This document shows, piece by piece, positions 1 to 9,528 of a stretch of DNA of 64,000 nt. Under the pieces are notes generated by a model. That model made no database searches. It saw nothing but the letters and a program-made list of their open reading frames with translations, and was not told the origin of the DNA. Origin of the DNA: Domibacillus sp. DTU_2020_1001157_1_SI_ALB_TIR_016 (GTDB lineage: Bacteria > Bacillota > Bacilli > Bacillales > Domibacillaceae); NCBI RefSeq assembly GCF_032341995.1, contig NZ_CP135439.1, forward strand, positions 868,001-932,000, read 5' to 3'. Every line of letters starts with the position of its first letter. Position 1 is the stretch's first letter. Made by a program: the position numbers and the translations under genes.

Positions 1-395
1 GCGTACTAGAAGGCTCACCAAACTTGCCATACGTTGTTCTTACTTTAACCGTTACATTTCTTGCATTCCAGCAAGGCGCCATTTCACCAGTCACCTGGCT
101 GATGCTTTCCGAAATTTTCCCGCTGCAATTGCGCGGTTTTGGAATGGGCTTAACTGTATTATTCTTATGGCTTGTCAACTTCTTAGTCGGCTTGTCATTC
201 CCGATCATGCTTTCAGCAGTCGGACTATCTGGAACATTCTATATTTTTGTGGCACTTGGCGTCCTGGCGATTGGATTTGTAGCAAAATTCCTTCCAGAAA
301 CGAAAGGGCTTACGCTTGAACAATTAGAGCAAAAATTCCGCAATCACGGTAAAAAACCAGCGGTAGCAAGCTATACAGAAAACAAACGCGCTTAA
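1..395 (+). CDS. Sugar (probably inositol) MFS permease, C-terminal part only
   Basis: Only the last 131 codons are present; the frame is open from base 3 and the start lies before the window. The fragment has about three membrane helices and ends with the PETKG signature followed by a charged tail, as in sugar-porter MFS permeases such as IolT of Bacillus. iolG follows 46 bases downstream on the same strand, so uptake of myo-inositol or a related cyclitol is the likely role. Substrate specificity cannot be read from this fragment and is inferred from the neighbours. Confidence 0.8.
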   Translation, partial: VLEGSPNLPYVVLTLTVTFLAFQQGAISPVTWLMLSEIFPLQLRGFGMGLTVLFLWLVNFLVGLSFPIMLSAVGLSGTFYIFVALGVLAIGFVAKFLPETKGLTLEQLEQKFRNHGKKPAVASYTENKRA

Positions 396-398
396 TGA

Positions 399-411
399 TG
401 TAAGCGTTACA
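399..411. promoter_or_regulatory. Near-palindrome TGTAAGCGTTACA, possible LacI-family or cre operator
   Basis: TGTAAGCGTTACA lies between the permease and iolG. It has the AAGCG core typical of LacI/GalR-family operators, and differs from the CcpA cre consensus at one defined position. A LacI-type regulator is encoded at 4594-5625 in the same cluster. Whether this is a cre site, the operator of that regulator, or neither is not decided by sequence. Confidence 0.4.
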
Positions 412-426
412 AAAGTGGTAATATAA

Positions 427-1476
<1,050 letters not shown>

Positions 1477-1534
1477 CAATGGTGCCGGCTCGGCCGGCTC
1501 CGTAACGATTATAGATAAACAGGAGGAATTTGAA

Positions 1535-2413
1535 ATGAAACTAGCACTTGATCCAACGATGTATGCCGATCTTTCTTTAAGAGAAATGGTAGATAAAACA
1601 GCGGAGCTTGGCTATGACTACATTGAGCTTTCACCGCGCGAGGATTTCTGCCCATTCTACAAGTACCCAAAAGTAGACAGCGCAAAAATTAAAAACTTAA
1701 AACGCTACTGCCGTGATGCAGGCGTTCAAATTTCTTCTCTTCTTCCTCTTTACTACTGGGCAGGTCCAGACGAAGACCGCCGCCAGGCAGCCGTACGCAA
1801 CTGGAAACGCGCCATTGAGGTAGCGGTTGAGTTGGAAGTAGATTTAATGAACAGTGAATTCAACGGATCTAAATTCAATCCGGTTGTATGCGAAGAGCAG
1901 TTTATCCGTTCTATGGACGAATTGCTGCCAATCTTTGAACGCGAAGGCATTAAATTGAACCTTCAAGCGCATCCATATGATTTCATTGAAACACATGACG
2001 GTGCGATGGACATGATCCGTGCACTGGACAAAGACTGGATTAACCTTGTGTACTCTACAGCTCACACGTTCTACTATGACAGCGGTAAAGGTGATATCGC
2101 GCCAATGTTTGATTCAGCAGGCGACCGCCTCACGCATGTTTTATTTGCGGATACATTCAATCATATGGCATCAGACGGCCTTCGCTACATTGTGAACCCG
2201 CCGGCAGTAGAAGCAACGGTTCACCAGCATTTGAACATCGGTGAAGCAGAAGTAGATTTCGATACCATTTTCCGCAAGCTGAAAGAAATGAACTTTGATG
2301 GTATCGCAACAAACGCTGTATTTGCCTGGAAAGACAAAGCGGACTGGTCAAGTAAACTGATGCTTCAAAAAATGAAAGAAGGTCTTGGTTTAACGGAGAA
2401 AGTCGAGGGCTGA
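1535..2413 (+). CDS. iolH: IolH-like TIM-barrel sugar isomerase/epimerase
   Basis: A 292-residue protein of the xylose-isomerase-like TIM-barrel family (AP endonuclease 2 fold). Metal-ligand-type residues are visible in [10 protein letters not shown] and in VYSTAHTFY. The ATG follows AGGAGG with good spacing. Its place between iolG and iolJ and its length fit IolH. The exact reaction of IolH in inositol catabolism is not established, so the name rests on family and position. Confidence 0.8.
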   Translation: MKLALDPTMYADLSLREMVDKTAELGYDYIELSPREDFCPFYKYPKVDSAKIKNLKRYCRDAGVQISSLLPLYYWAGPDEDRRQAAVRNWKRAIEVAVELEVDLMNSEFNGSKFNPVVCEEQFIRSMDELLPIFEREGIKLNLQAHPYDFIETHDGAMDMIRALDKDWINLVYSTAHTFYYDSGKGDIAPMFDSAGDRLTHVLFADTFNHMASDGLRYIVNPPAVEATVHQHLNIGEAEVDFDTIFRKLKEMNFDGIATNAVFAWKDKADWSSKLMLQKMKEGLGLTEKVEG

Positions 2414-2417
2414 TTGT

Positions 2418-3269
2418 ATGTTAGTATCGATGAAAGATATGCTGCAAAAAGCAAAGCAGGGCGGCTACGCCGTCGGCCAGTACAATATTAACGGACTGGA
2501 ATTTGCCCAGGCGTTTTTGCAGGCAGCAGAAGAAGAACGGGCGCCCATTATTTTGGCCTCATCCGACCGGCTTGTGGATTACCTCGGCGGCTTCACAACG
2601 ATTGCCGCCATGGTCAAGGCGCTGATGGAGGAATTAAACATTACTGTGCCGGTTGCGCTTCATTTAGATCACGGCATGAGCGTCGAGCGCTGCAAGAAAG
2701 CGATTGATGCAGGCTATACGTCTGTAATGATCGACGGCTCCCACAGCCCAATCGATGAAAATATTGCGATGACGAAAGAAGTCGTCGCGTATGCAAAAGA
2801 AAAAGGGGTAACGGTTGAAGCAGAAGTCGGCACAGTCGGCGGGCAGGAAGATGGCATGGTCGGCGGTATTCAATATGCGGATCTGGATGAATGCATCCGA
2901 ATTGTTGAAGAAGCCGACATTGATGCATTGGCCGCAGCGCTTGGTTCGGTTCATGGACCATATCAGGGTGAGCCGCAGCTTGGCTTTGATGAAATGAAAG
3001 AAATCTCAGAGAAAACGGACGTGCCGCTTGTCCTGCACGGCGGCTCCGGCATTCCGCTTCATCAACTTCAGCGCGCCATAGAGCTTGGCCACGCAAAAAT
3101 TAATGTCAACACAGAAAGCATCCAGGCATGGACCGCCTCTGTCCGTGAAACATTAAACCAAAACCCGGATGTATACGAGCCGCGGCTGATTTTACTGCCG
3201 GCCATTGAAGCAGTAAAGGACGCTGTAAAAGGGAAAATGAGAGAATTTAACACGAGCGGCAAAGCCTAA
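2418..3269 (+). CDS. iolJ: Class II aldolase, 6-phospho-5-dehydro-2-deoxy-D-gluconate aldolase
   Basis: IolJ splits the phosphorylated inositol intermediate into dihydroxyacetone phosphate and malonate semialdehyde. The 283-residue product has the class II (zinc) aldolase signature HLDHG at residues 82-86, the MIDGSHSP motif, and the later zinc and phosphate motifs SVHGPY and VLHGGSGIP. The start lies 4 bases after iolH with no strong ribosome binding site of its own, so it is probably translationally coupled. General fructose-bisphosphate aldolase is the alternative, but the context favours iolJ. Confidence 0.88.
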   Translation: MLVSMKDMLQKAKQGGYAVGQYNINGLEFAQAFLQAAEEERAPIILASSDRLVDYLGGFTTIAAMVKALMEELNITVPVALHLDHGMSVERCKKAIDAGYTSVMIDGSHSPIDENIAMTKEVVAYAKEKGVTVEAEVGTVGGQEDGMVGGIQYADLDECIRIVEEADIDALAAALGSVHGPYQGEPQLGFDEMKEISEKTDVPLVLHGGSGIPLHQLQRAIELGHAKINVNTESIQAWTASVRETLNQNPDVYEPRLILLPAIEAVKDAVKGKMREFNTSGKA

Positions 3270-3294
3270 TACGCTTGTCTGGTATCAAGAGAGA

Positions 3295-3328
3295 GGAGCT
3301 GGTCCATTGCATAGGACGGCTCCTTTTT
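3295..3328 (+). terminator. Terminator after iolJ
   Basis: Imperfect GGAGC..GTCC / GGAC..GCTCC stem followed by TTTTT; it probably ends the iolGHJ transcript. Confidence 0.6.
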
Positions 3329-3359
3329 CTCAAAGAGCCGAAGAGCAGGATGTGAGCAT

Positions 3360-4550
3360 GTGAACAAACGCAATCAAAGATTGTTTTTACTGATTTCTTT
3401 TCTTTTTTGGTTTTCGCACTTTATTTATATTCCGATGCTCTCTCCTTACATCGAGCAGATAGGGGGCACGTATACCTTTATTGGCATCGTTTTGGCAAGC
3501 TACGGACTTATGCAGTTTTTGTTTCGCCTTCCCATCGGTATCGGGTCAGATCTTTGGAACAAACGGAAAGGCTTTGTTGTGGCCGGCATGGCAGTCAGTA
3601 TGTTCAGCTGCCTCGCTTTTGCGCTGACTGAAAGCCTTGGATGGGTGCTCCTGTCCCGTTCACTGGCCGGCATCGCTGCGGCCACCTGGGTGGCTTTTAC
3701 CATTCTTTTTTCGAGCTACGCAGCGGAGCGGAATTTGCACCAGGCCATGGGCCATTTATCTTTTGCCGTTGTATTTGCCCAGCTCCTCGGAATGGCGCTT
3801 AGTGCATGGATCGTGGAAGAGTGGGGCTGGCATGCACCTTATTGGTTCGGAGCTGCTTTCGGAGCCGCGGGCCTGCTGCTTTCGCTGTTTGTAGCAGAAG
3901 GAAAAACAGAAACAAAACGGGAGCCAGTTCGGCTGAAGGAGCTCGGAACAGCGCTGAAGGAACCGATGCTCTTAAAAGTATCGCTGCTGTCCATATTAGC
4001 GCACAGCATCATGTTTACTACGATGTTCGGTTTTACGACTGATTATGCCCTGTCAGCCGGCATGCGGGCGGGTGACATCACAATTCTTGTATTTGCTTTT
4101 ATGGTGCCGCATGCCGTTTCTACCTTGTTAAGCGGCAGCTGGTTTGTTCCGAAGCTGGGTAAATGGGGCACGCTGCAAATCGCTTTTTCTGCCGCAGCAA
4201 TCTTTACTTTTCTTATGCCGTTCGCGGATACAAAAGCAGCCTTGATTGTTTTGCAGCTCGTAAATGGATTTGCCCTTGGCCTTTTATTCCCGCTTTTTCT
4301 TGGTATGGCCGTAGAAGAAATCCCTCACGCCAAGCGGGCGACTGCCATGGGGGCTTATCAAGGTCTTTACGCTATTGGCATGTTCGCCGGTCCTTTTTTA
4401 GCCGGCATTTTAAACACGTATTTTGGACTGGAAGCAGGCTTTTATTTCTCTGGTGCTGTTGGTGTATTAGGCGCTTTGTTTAGTTTTAAATGGCAGGGGA
4501 AAATGAAAACGGAATCAATATTTAAGCATAATAATGAGAGTTCGTTATAA
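3360..4550 (+). CDS. MFS transporter of unknown substrate
   Basis: A 396-residue integral membrane protein with about twelve predicted helices and the MFS loop motif GIGSDLWNKRKG after helix 2. The GTG at 3360 is preceded by AGGA. It lies between iolJ and a LacI-type regulator gene, so it may carry a sugar or polyol of the same pathway, but no sequence feature names the substrate. Confidence 0.75.
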   Translation: MNKRNQRLFLLISFLFWFSHFIYIPMLSPYIEQIGGTYTFIGIVLASYGLMQFLFRLPIGIGSDLWNKRKGFVVAGMAVSMFSCLAFALTESLGWVLLSRSLAGIAAATWVAFTILFSSYAAERNLHQAMGHLSFAVVFAQLLGMALSAWIVEEWGWHAPYWFGAAFGAAGLLLSLFVAEGKTETKREPVRLKELGTALKEPMLLKVSLLSILAHSIMFTTMFGFTTDYALSAGMRAGDITILVFAFMVPHAVSTLLSGSWFVPKLGKWGTLQIAFSAAAIFTFLMPFADTKAALIVLQLVNGFALGLLFPLFLGMAVEEIPHAKRATAMGAYQGLYAIGMFAGPFLAGILNTYFGLEAGFYFSGAVGVLGALFSFKWQGKMKTESIFKHNNESSL

Positions 4551-4593
4551 TAGAGATAATAAGAATGGAACAGGGAAAAGGCAGGTGAACAAC

Positions 4594-5625
4594 ATGATGA
4601 AAATGAGAGATGTGGCCAAACGGGCGAATGTATCTCCGGCTACTGTGTCCCGGGTGCTTCGCCAGCCAGATTTGGTCAGCAAAGAAACGAAAGAAAAAGT
4701 AATGCGGGTGATCAACGAACTAAACTATAAACCGCATATGATCGCCAGCCAGTTCCGCACACGTGAAACGAAGACGATTTTAGTCGTGGTGCCGGATATT
4801 ACCCGTCCGTTTTTTTCCGAAGTGCTGCGCGGCATTGAGCATACAGCGCTTCAAAACGGCTATCAGGTTATTTTGGGTGACACAGAAAATCAGGTTGAGC
4901 GGGAAAGAGAATATATTGAGCTTCTATATAGAAAACAGGCAGACGGTGCCGTGCTGTTAACCGCCCGGATGGATCGGGACAGTCTGGAAGAATTATCGTC
5001 CCAGTTTCCGATCGTTCTTGCTTGTGAATATATGGATGGCCTGGACATTCCGACGGTTTCGATTGACAACATCAGCAGTGCCCGCAAAATAACCGAGCAC
5101 TTGATCAATGTCGGACACCGGAAGATTGCGCATATTTGTGGTCCTATGGATATTATCTTAAGCCGGGACCGGCTGCGTGGTTACAAGCAGGCGATGATGG
5201 GCCATGACCTGCCGATCGATCCTTCCTGGGTACAGGAAGGAGATGATGGACTGGATTCAGGCTACAATCAAATGGTGAAGCTGCTGGCGCTTGAAGATCG
5301 TCCGACGGCTGTGTTTGTGTTTAATGACGAGATGGCGCTTGGCTCGATCAAAGCGGTCAAAGACCATGGTCTCCGCGTACCAGAAGATATAGCTATCGTC
5401 GGATTTGATAACCTGCGGATGGCGTCTCTTTTCACTCCTTACATGACGACGATCGATCAGCCGAAATATGAGATTGGCCAAAAAGCAACGGATTTGCTTT
5501 TAACGCTTTTAAAAGGCGGCTCAATTGACCGGAAAAAATTCGTCATGAAAGACGAGCTGATTATCCGGGAATCGTGCGGGTTTTATCAGAAAGAGCAATT
5601 GTTTGGAGCGACCGAAGGGGTTTAG
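4594..5625 (+). CDS. LacI/GalR-family transcriptional regulator
   Basis: A 343-residue repressor-type protein. Residues 1-50 form the LacI helix-turn-helix and hinge (VAKRANVSPATVSRVL), followed by a periplasmic-binding-protein-like sugar-sensing domain. The ATG at 4594 is chosen because AAAGGCAGGTGA lies 5 bases upstream; a longer reading from 4534 would add residues that precede the usual LacI start. Its position inside an iol block that lacks the DeoR-type IolR suggests an IolQ-like inositol regulator, as known in Geobacillus; this is inference. Confidence 0.88.
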   Translation: MMKMRDVAKRANVSPATVSRVLRQPDLVSKETKEKVMRVINELNYKPHMIASQFRTRETKTILVVVPDITRPFFSEVLRGIEHTALQNGYQVILGDTENQVEREREYIELLYRKQADGAVLLTARMDRDSLEELSSQFPIVLACEYMDGLDIPTVSIDNISSARKITEHLINVGHRKIAHICGPMDIILSRDRLRGYKQAMMGHDLPIDPSWVQEGDDGLDSGYNQMVKLLALEDRPTAVFVFNDEMALGSIKAVKDHGLRVPEDIAIVGFDNLRMASLFTPYMTTIDQPKYEIGQKATDLLLTLLKGGSIDRKKFVMKDELIIRESCGFYQKEQLFGATEGV

Positions 5626-5685
5626 CCCCTTCTCATTCCGGCAATAGGAAAAGGGTGGAAAAAAGCAAAAGGAGATGTATACATA

Positions 5686-6618
5686 ATGACAAAGCTTGTG
5701 CAGATCGGCAAAACAGACTTGCGTGTAAACCCGATTGGCTTTGGCGCCAATGCGGTAGGAGGCCATAACTTATATCCAAACCTGGATGAAGAAGCCGGCC
5801 GTGATATGGTGCGTACAGCGCTTGACCATGGTGTTAACTTTCTTGATACAGCTTTTATTTACGGACCGAAGCGTTCGGAAGAATTGATTGGGGAAGTGTT
5901 AAAAGAGCGGGGAAATCGATCAGAAGCTGTGATTGCCACAAAAGCAGCACATGTTCTAACGGATGACGGCGAAAAATTTGACAATTCTCCGGCTTTCTTA
6001 AAAAATGCCGTAGACGAAGCATTAGGACGCCTTCAAACGGACTATATTGATTTGTTTTATATCCATTTTCCAGACGAACAAACACCGAAAGATGAAGCGG
6101 TTGGAGCGCTAAAGGAATTGAAGGATGCAGGGAAAATCCGCCATATCGGTGTCTCTAATTTCTCTCTCGATCAGTTGAAGGAAGCGAACAAAGACGGTCA
6201 TGTTGATGTTTTTCAGGGAGAATATAATCTGCTTGCACGCGATGCGGAAAAAGAATTGTTCCCGTACCTTGCTGAGAAAAACATTTCATTTGTGCCGTAT
6301 TTCCCACTTGCATCCGGGCTTTTAACAGGCAAATACGATAAAAATGCGACATTTGACGATCTTCGCAATGGCCTGCCATACTTCCAAAAAGGAGCGTTTG
6401 AAGCGAACCTTGAAAAAGTCGATCAAATTCGCCCGATTGCAGAAAGCAAAGGGGTAGAACTGGCTCATTTAGTGCTGGCATGGTACTTAACACGTGATGC
6501 GATTGACGTCATCATTCCAGGTGCAAAACGACCTGAGCAAGTATTAAACAACTTAAAAACATTAGATGTTCAGCTTACACAAGAAGAAATCAGCAAAATT
6601 GACCAGGTGTTTCAATAA
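5686..6618 (+). CDS. iolS: Aldo/keto reductase IolS
   Basis: A 310-residue aldo/keto reductase, the same length as Bacillus IolS. The TIM-barrel motifs are clear: [13 protein letters not shown] start (GANAVGGHN), DTAFIYG with the catalytic Asp and Tyr, ATKAAH with the Lys, and GVSNFS. It probably reduces or oxidises a carbonyl intermediate with NADP(H); the physiological substrate of IolS is not known. Preceded by AAAGGAG; a terminator-type hairpin follows 7 bases after the stop. Confidence 0.88.
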   Translation: MTKLVQIGKTDLRVNPIGFGANAVGGHNLYPNLDEEAGRDMVRTALDHGVNFLDTAFIYGPKRSEELIGEVLKERGNRSEAVIATKAAHVLTDDGEKFDNSPAFLKNAVDEALGRLQTDYIDLFYIHFPDEQTPKDEAVGALKELKDAGKIRHIGVSNFSLDQLKEANKDGHVDVFQGEYNLLARDAEKELFPYLAEKNISFVPYFPLASGLLTGKYDKNATFDDLRNGLPYFQKGAFEANLEKVDQIRPIAESKGVELAHLVLAWYLTRDAIDVIIPGAKRPEQVLNNLKTLDVQLTQEEISKIDQVFQ

Positions 6619-6625
6619 TGATACA

Positions 6626-6651
6626 AAGCTGCTCTGGTATTAGGGCAGCTT
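6626..6651 (+). repeat. iolS hairpin, left copy (without T-tract)
   Basis: A 26-base hairpin directly after iolS. It matches the hairpin at 6801-6826 at 22 of 26 positions, including a compensated base pair (T6630-A6647 here, A6805-T6822 in the other copy). It lacks a T-run because the repeat at 6652-6800 begins at its 3' edge. Confidence 0.8.
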
Positions 6652-6800
6652 GAGAGTGTAGACAAAGTAAGAAAGCAGGCTGATTGAAAACGTCTGACTT
6701 TCCAGGAACGCCGCCGGCAGGGAAGCGGAGTGACCTTTTGGGGTCATGAGCATTCACAGCTGGCAAGTGACGCCAAAAGCGGGCGTTTGTCAACAGCCTG
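6652..6800. repeat. Short noncoding repeat A with TGTAGACAAA-type ends
   Basis: A 149-base noncoding element with imperfect inverted ends, GAGAGTGTAGACAAA on the left and the complement of CAGGCTGTTGACAAA on the right. It contains GC-rich internal palindromes. Its ends resemble those of the longer repeats at 22514-22958 and 47807-48217. It also contains CAGGCTGA and CAGCCTG, as does the 65-base element at 57220-57284. It sits exactly between two copies of the iolS terminator hairpin. Confidence 0.7.
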
Positions 6801-6829
6801 AAGCAGCCCTGGTACTAGGGCTGCTTTTT
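6801..6829 (+). terminator. Functional iolS terminator, right copy of the duplicated hairpin
   Basis: Stem AGCAGCCCT / AGGGCTGCT followed by TTTTT. This is the second copy of the hairpin at 6626-6651 and the one that kept the T-tract. Confidence 0.8.
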
Positions 6830-6897
6830 ATCTACCAACTTTTTCCATGAATAAAGCTTAAAAAAACGGCTTAACATTTTATAAATCAGCCCAAAGG

Positions 6898-6936
6898 GGA
6901 AAAGCGCTGCCGTTACATTAAAGGCAGCGCTTTTCC
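6898..6936 (-). terminator. Terminator of the kinase gene
   Basis: Perfect 14-bp inverted repeat GGAAAAGCGCTGCC / GGCAGCGCTTTTCC. The kinase stop codon lies in its loop. The minus-strand T-rich tail is short and interrupted. Confidence 0.6.
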
Positions 6937-7724
6937 GGTGAATCTATGATACATTGAACATCCGCTATTAGCTCATCGGCTGTCTCATAAGGCTGATCCA
7001 GCTGGAGCATACGACGAATCACACATTTTGCTGGAGAAGAAAGCGTCAGTTCTTCTTCCCAGCTTTTTTCTTTTTTGGACGAGGGCTCGAATGTAGAATA
7101 CAGCAAAAACAGAACAAAATGACCGAGCGCAAAAAAATCGCTTCGAACAGACAGCTCCCGAAAAAGCGGGTGCTCTTTTTTTCGTCTGCGCCTAGAGGTG
7201 GGGTTGCTGCCAAGAATCCGTGCGAGGCCAAAGTCGATTACATGCACAGCTGTCCCATCCCACAAAATATTTGGGATGCGCAAGTCCCTATGAACGATCC
7301 CTTGACGATGAAAGTATTGGACGACATAAAGGACCTCTAATAGGATCCGGAATGCTTCTTTTTCGGTATACCGTTGATTTTGATGGAAAATTAATTCCTC
7401 AAAATTGGGAGCGTTTATCGAGTCCATCACAAAAAACGGCACGCCATCCCTTTTAAAAGCGGCGACAAACCGGGGGATGGCCGGGTGACGAAGCTGCTGC
7501 AAAAAATGAGCTTCCTGCCAAAAGAAATTTATTTCGTCCGGCTTGTGCCGTTTACGGTTGCGCAGCTGTTTAACCACTACATTCCGGCCGGTCTGCAAGT
7601 CTTTCGCTTTGTACGTGAGGCCATAGCTGCCTCTGCCAAGCAGGCCTGCCAGCCGAAATCGGCCGCCAACGAGAATGCCTGGCTTTAGTGGACGTTCAAT
7701 CAGCCTGGAAAACATCATATGCAT
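6918..7724 (-). CDS. Hanks-type serine/threonine protein kinase (PrkD/YbdM-like)
   Basis: A 268-residue soluble kinase without a membrane segment or extracellular PASTA repeats. Visible kinase elements are the glycine loop GRGSYG (30-35), the ATP lysine K52, helix-C glutamate E71, catalytic loop HRDLRIPN (145-152) and DFG (164-166). The usual Lys two residues after the catalytic Asp is Arg149. It ends soon after subdomain XI, like the short PrkD/YbdM kinases of Bacillus. The start lies 5 bases after the stop of the upstream small basic gene and has no clear ribosome binding site, so the two are probably translated in coupling. Targets are unknown. Confidence 0.85.
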   Translation of the reverse strand: MHMMFSRLIERPLKPGILVGGRFRLAGLLGRGSYGLTYKAKDLQTGRNVVVKQLRNRKRHKPDEINFFWQEAHFLQQLRHPAIPRFVAAFKRDGVPFFVMDSINAPNFEELIFHQNQRYTEKEAFRILLEVLYVVQYFHRQGIVHRDLRIPNILWDGTAVHVIDFGLARILGSNPTSRRRRKKEHPLFRELSVRSDFFALGHFVLFLLYSTFEPSSKKEKSWEEELTLSSPAKCVIRRMLQLDQPYETADELIADVQCIIDSPEKRCL

Positions 7725-7729
7725 ACGCT

Positions 7730-7897
7730 TCAGCTGCTGTAAGAGCTGAAAGAAGAACCGCGTTTTTTCTTGTAGTAATGATGTCCATGTTTTGAAGATT
7801 GATGGGATTGTTTTCGATATCGGTGATCACTGCTGGAATAACGGCGGCTGCGAGAAGATTTTTGATTCAGTACTTGTTGAAGAAGTTTCTTTAACAT
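7730..7897 (-). CDS. Small, very basic Ser/His/Lys/Arg-rich protein
   Basis: A 55-residue protein beginning MLKKLLQQVL, rich in Ser, His, Tyr, Lys and Arg, with no membrane segment. The ATG at 7897 is chosen because AGGAAAGTAGGG lies just upstream; an upstream TTG would give 68 residues. It is the first gene of a two-gene unit with the kinase. I do not recognise the family. It could be a substrate or nucleic-acid-binding partner of the kinase; that is speculation from position and composition. Confidence 0.6.
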   Translation of the reverse strand: MLKKLLQQVLNQKSSRSRRYSSSDHRYRKQSHQSSKHGHHYYKKKRGSSFSSYSS

Positions 7898-8196
7898 GAA
7901 ATCCCTACTTTCCTGTTTTTCTTTTCTACGAATCAAATAAAAAAAGGTTTCATCTTTTGTTTGCTTTTTTTATTTTTAGCCCAGAAGAAGGCTCGTAGAA
8001 GATCAGTGTATATGTTCCACTATACTCGTATGTTTAAACGGGCAAAAAAGAAAAGGGATTCTTTTATTCTATCAGCAGAAAAGAACAAGCGGGAATGCTG
8101 GGCGAGCGAGACCAAATCCGCTATACTGTTCATATTGTGAAACAAAATGGGCTTCTGGACGAACGCTTTTTTGTTTTGGAAAAAGAGGTGGATAAA
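7898..8196. other. Divergent intergenic region, no gene seen
   Basis: About 300 bases between the kinase unit (minus) and the Bcr/CflA gene (plus). It is AT-rich and must hold promoters for both directions. TATACT at about 8120 (plus) and TATAGT near 8022 (minus) are possible -10 boxes, but no convincing -35 partner is seen. Confidence 0.5.
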
Positions 8197-9402
8197 TTGG
8201 AAAAAACACGTACCATTAAGCGGACGCAGATGGCGATTCTTCTTGGAGCGCTTGGAGCGATGGGCCCATTTACGATTGATATGTACCTGCCATCGTTTCC
8301 GACGATTGCCGATGACTACGGGACAACTGCGTCGCTTGTACAAATCAGCTTAACGGCTTGTTTGATCGGTCTTGCTTTGGGACAGCTTGTGATCGGGCCG
8401 ATGAGTGATGTGCGCGGACGGAAAAAACCGCTGGCCTTCTTTTTATTTTTATATTTTGCCGCTTCTCTTTTCTGTGCCTTTGCACCGTCTATTTATTTGT
8501 TTATTGCCGGACGTGTTGTTCAAGGATTTTCAGCAGCAGCCGGTCTTGTTGTTTCCCGGGCAGTTGTGCGGGATATGTACAGCGGGCGTGAACTAACGAA
8601 ATTTTTTGCGCTGCTTATGCTTGTCAACAATCTTGGACCGATTTTAGCGCCAATTGTCGGCGGAGGCGTGCTTGCTTTTACAGACTGGTCCGGTGTGTTT
8701 CTTGTCCTTAGCGCGATCGGCATCGGGTTAATGCTTGTCGTAACATGGAAAATGGATGAAACGCTTCCGGTTGAACGGCGCCAGCCAAGCAATATTGCTC
8801 AAACGTTTAAAAGCTTCGGTTCCCTTGTGAAAAACCGGGAATTTATGGGCTACGCGCTTGCACAGGGCTTTATGGTCGGCGGGATTTTTGCGTATGTTTC
8901 AGGTACACCTTTCGTGTATCAAAATATTTATGGCGCATCTCCCCAGCTGTTCAGCCTGCTGTTTGGTATGAACGGCATTGGCATTATGATCGGCTCACAA
9001 GTAGTCGGCCGGTTTTCAGATACCATTTCAGAAGCAAAGTTTTTGCGGTTCGGCTTGTGGATGTCGGCAGTATCAAGCATCGTGCTCGTCATCATGGTAT
9101 TGATTCATGGACCGCTTTATTCGATCGTCATTCCCATTTTCTTTTTTGTTTCTTCAATTGGCATCATTGGTACATCCGCTTTCTCTCTGGCGATGGAAAC
9201 GCAGGGGCATATTGCCGGCAGTGCGTCGGCGCTTCTTGGCCTGCTTCCGTTTGCGCTTGGGTCACTGACAGCGCCGCTTGTCGGCATTGCCGGTGAAAAC
9301 ACGGCTGTTCCAATGGGATTGACGATCTTCGGTGCCAGCATGTTAGCAATGATTGCGTATTTCGGGCTCGCCCGGGGTGCCAAAAAAAGTCCACAATCAT
9401 GA
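8197..9402 (+). CDS. Bcr/CflA-family drug-resistance MFS transporter
   Basis: A 401-residue, twelve-helix exporter. GPFTIDMYLPSFP in helix 1 is the hallmark of the Bcr/CflA group, and SDVRGRKKP is the MFS loop motif. The family exports drugs such as bicyclomycin or other small molecules by proton antiport. The TTG at 8197 is preferred because AGAGGTGG lies 5 bases upstream and the protein then begins close to helix 1; a further upstream ATG at 8095 would add an atypical 34-residue extension. Confidence 0.88.
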   Translation: MEKTRTIKRTQMAILLGALGAMGPFTIDMYLPSFPTIADDYGTTASLVQISLTACLIGLALGQLVIGPMSDVRGRKKPLAFFLFLYFAASLFCAFAPSIYLFIAGRVVQGFSAAAGLVVSRAVVRDMYSGRELTKFFALLMLVNNLGPILAPIVGGGVLAFTDWSGVFLVLSAIGIGLMLVVTWKMDETLPVERRQPSNIAQTFKSFGSLVKNREFMGYALAQGFMVGGIFAYVSGTPFVYQNIYGASPQLFSLLFGMNGIGIMIGSQVVGRFSDTISEAKFLRFGLWMSAVSSIVLVIMVLIHGPLYSIVIPIFFFVSSIGIIGTSAFSLAMETQGHIAGSASALLGLLPFALGSLTAPLVGIAGENTAVPMGLTIFGASMLAMIAYFGLARGAKKSPQS

Positions 9403-9419
9403 CGATTGTGGATTTTTTT
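9390..9419 (+). terminator. Terminator overlapping the end of the Bcr/CflA gene
   Basis: Perfect 9-bp stem TCCACAATC / GATTGTGGA followed by a run of T; the stop codon is in the loop. Confidence 0.85.
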
Positions 9420-9458
9420 ATTGTATAATGCCTGTCGTTTTCACTATTTATAAAATAA

Positions 9459-9484
9459 CGAAACCATTTCCTTATTTTTCCGTA
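9459..9484 (+). promoter_or_regulatory. SigW-type promoter of floT
   Basis: CGAAAC, 16 bases, CGTA fits the SigW consensus TGAAAC-N16-CGTA except for the first base. floT of B. subtilis is a known SigW target, which supports the call. Confidence 0.65.
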
Positions 9485-9528
9485 GAGAAAAAAGAATCCA
9501 TTCTATAGAGAAAAGGGGTTAGGTGCAA

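Noticed and set aside
1483..1498. GCCGGC..GGCCGGC palindrome between iolG and iolH
   Set aside because: No T-run and inside an operon; could be an RNA processing hairpin, but nothing decides it.
5616..5634. GAAGGGG / CCCCTTC hairpin at the end of the LacI-type gene
   Set aside because: Not followed by a T-run; it probably does not terminate transcription before iolS.
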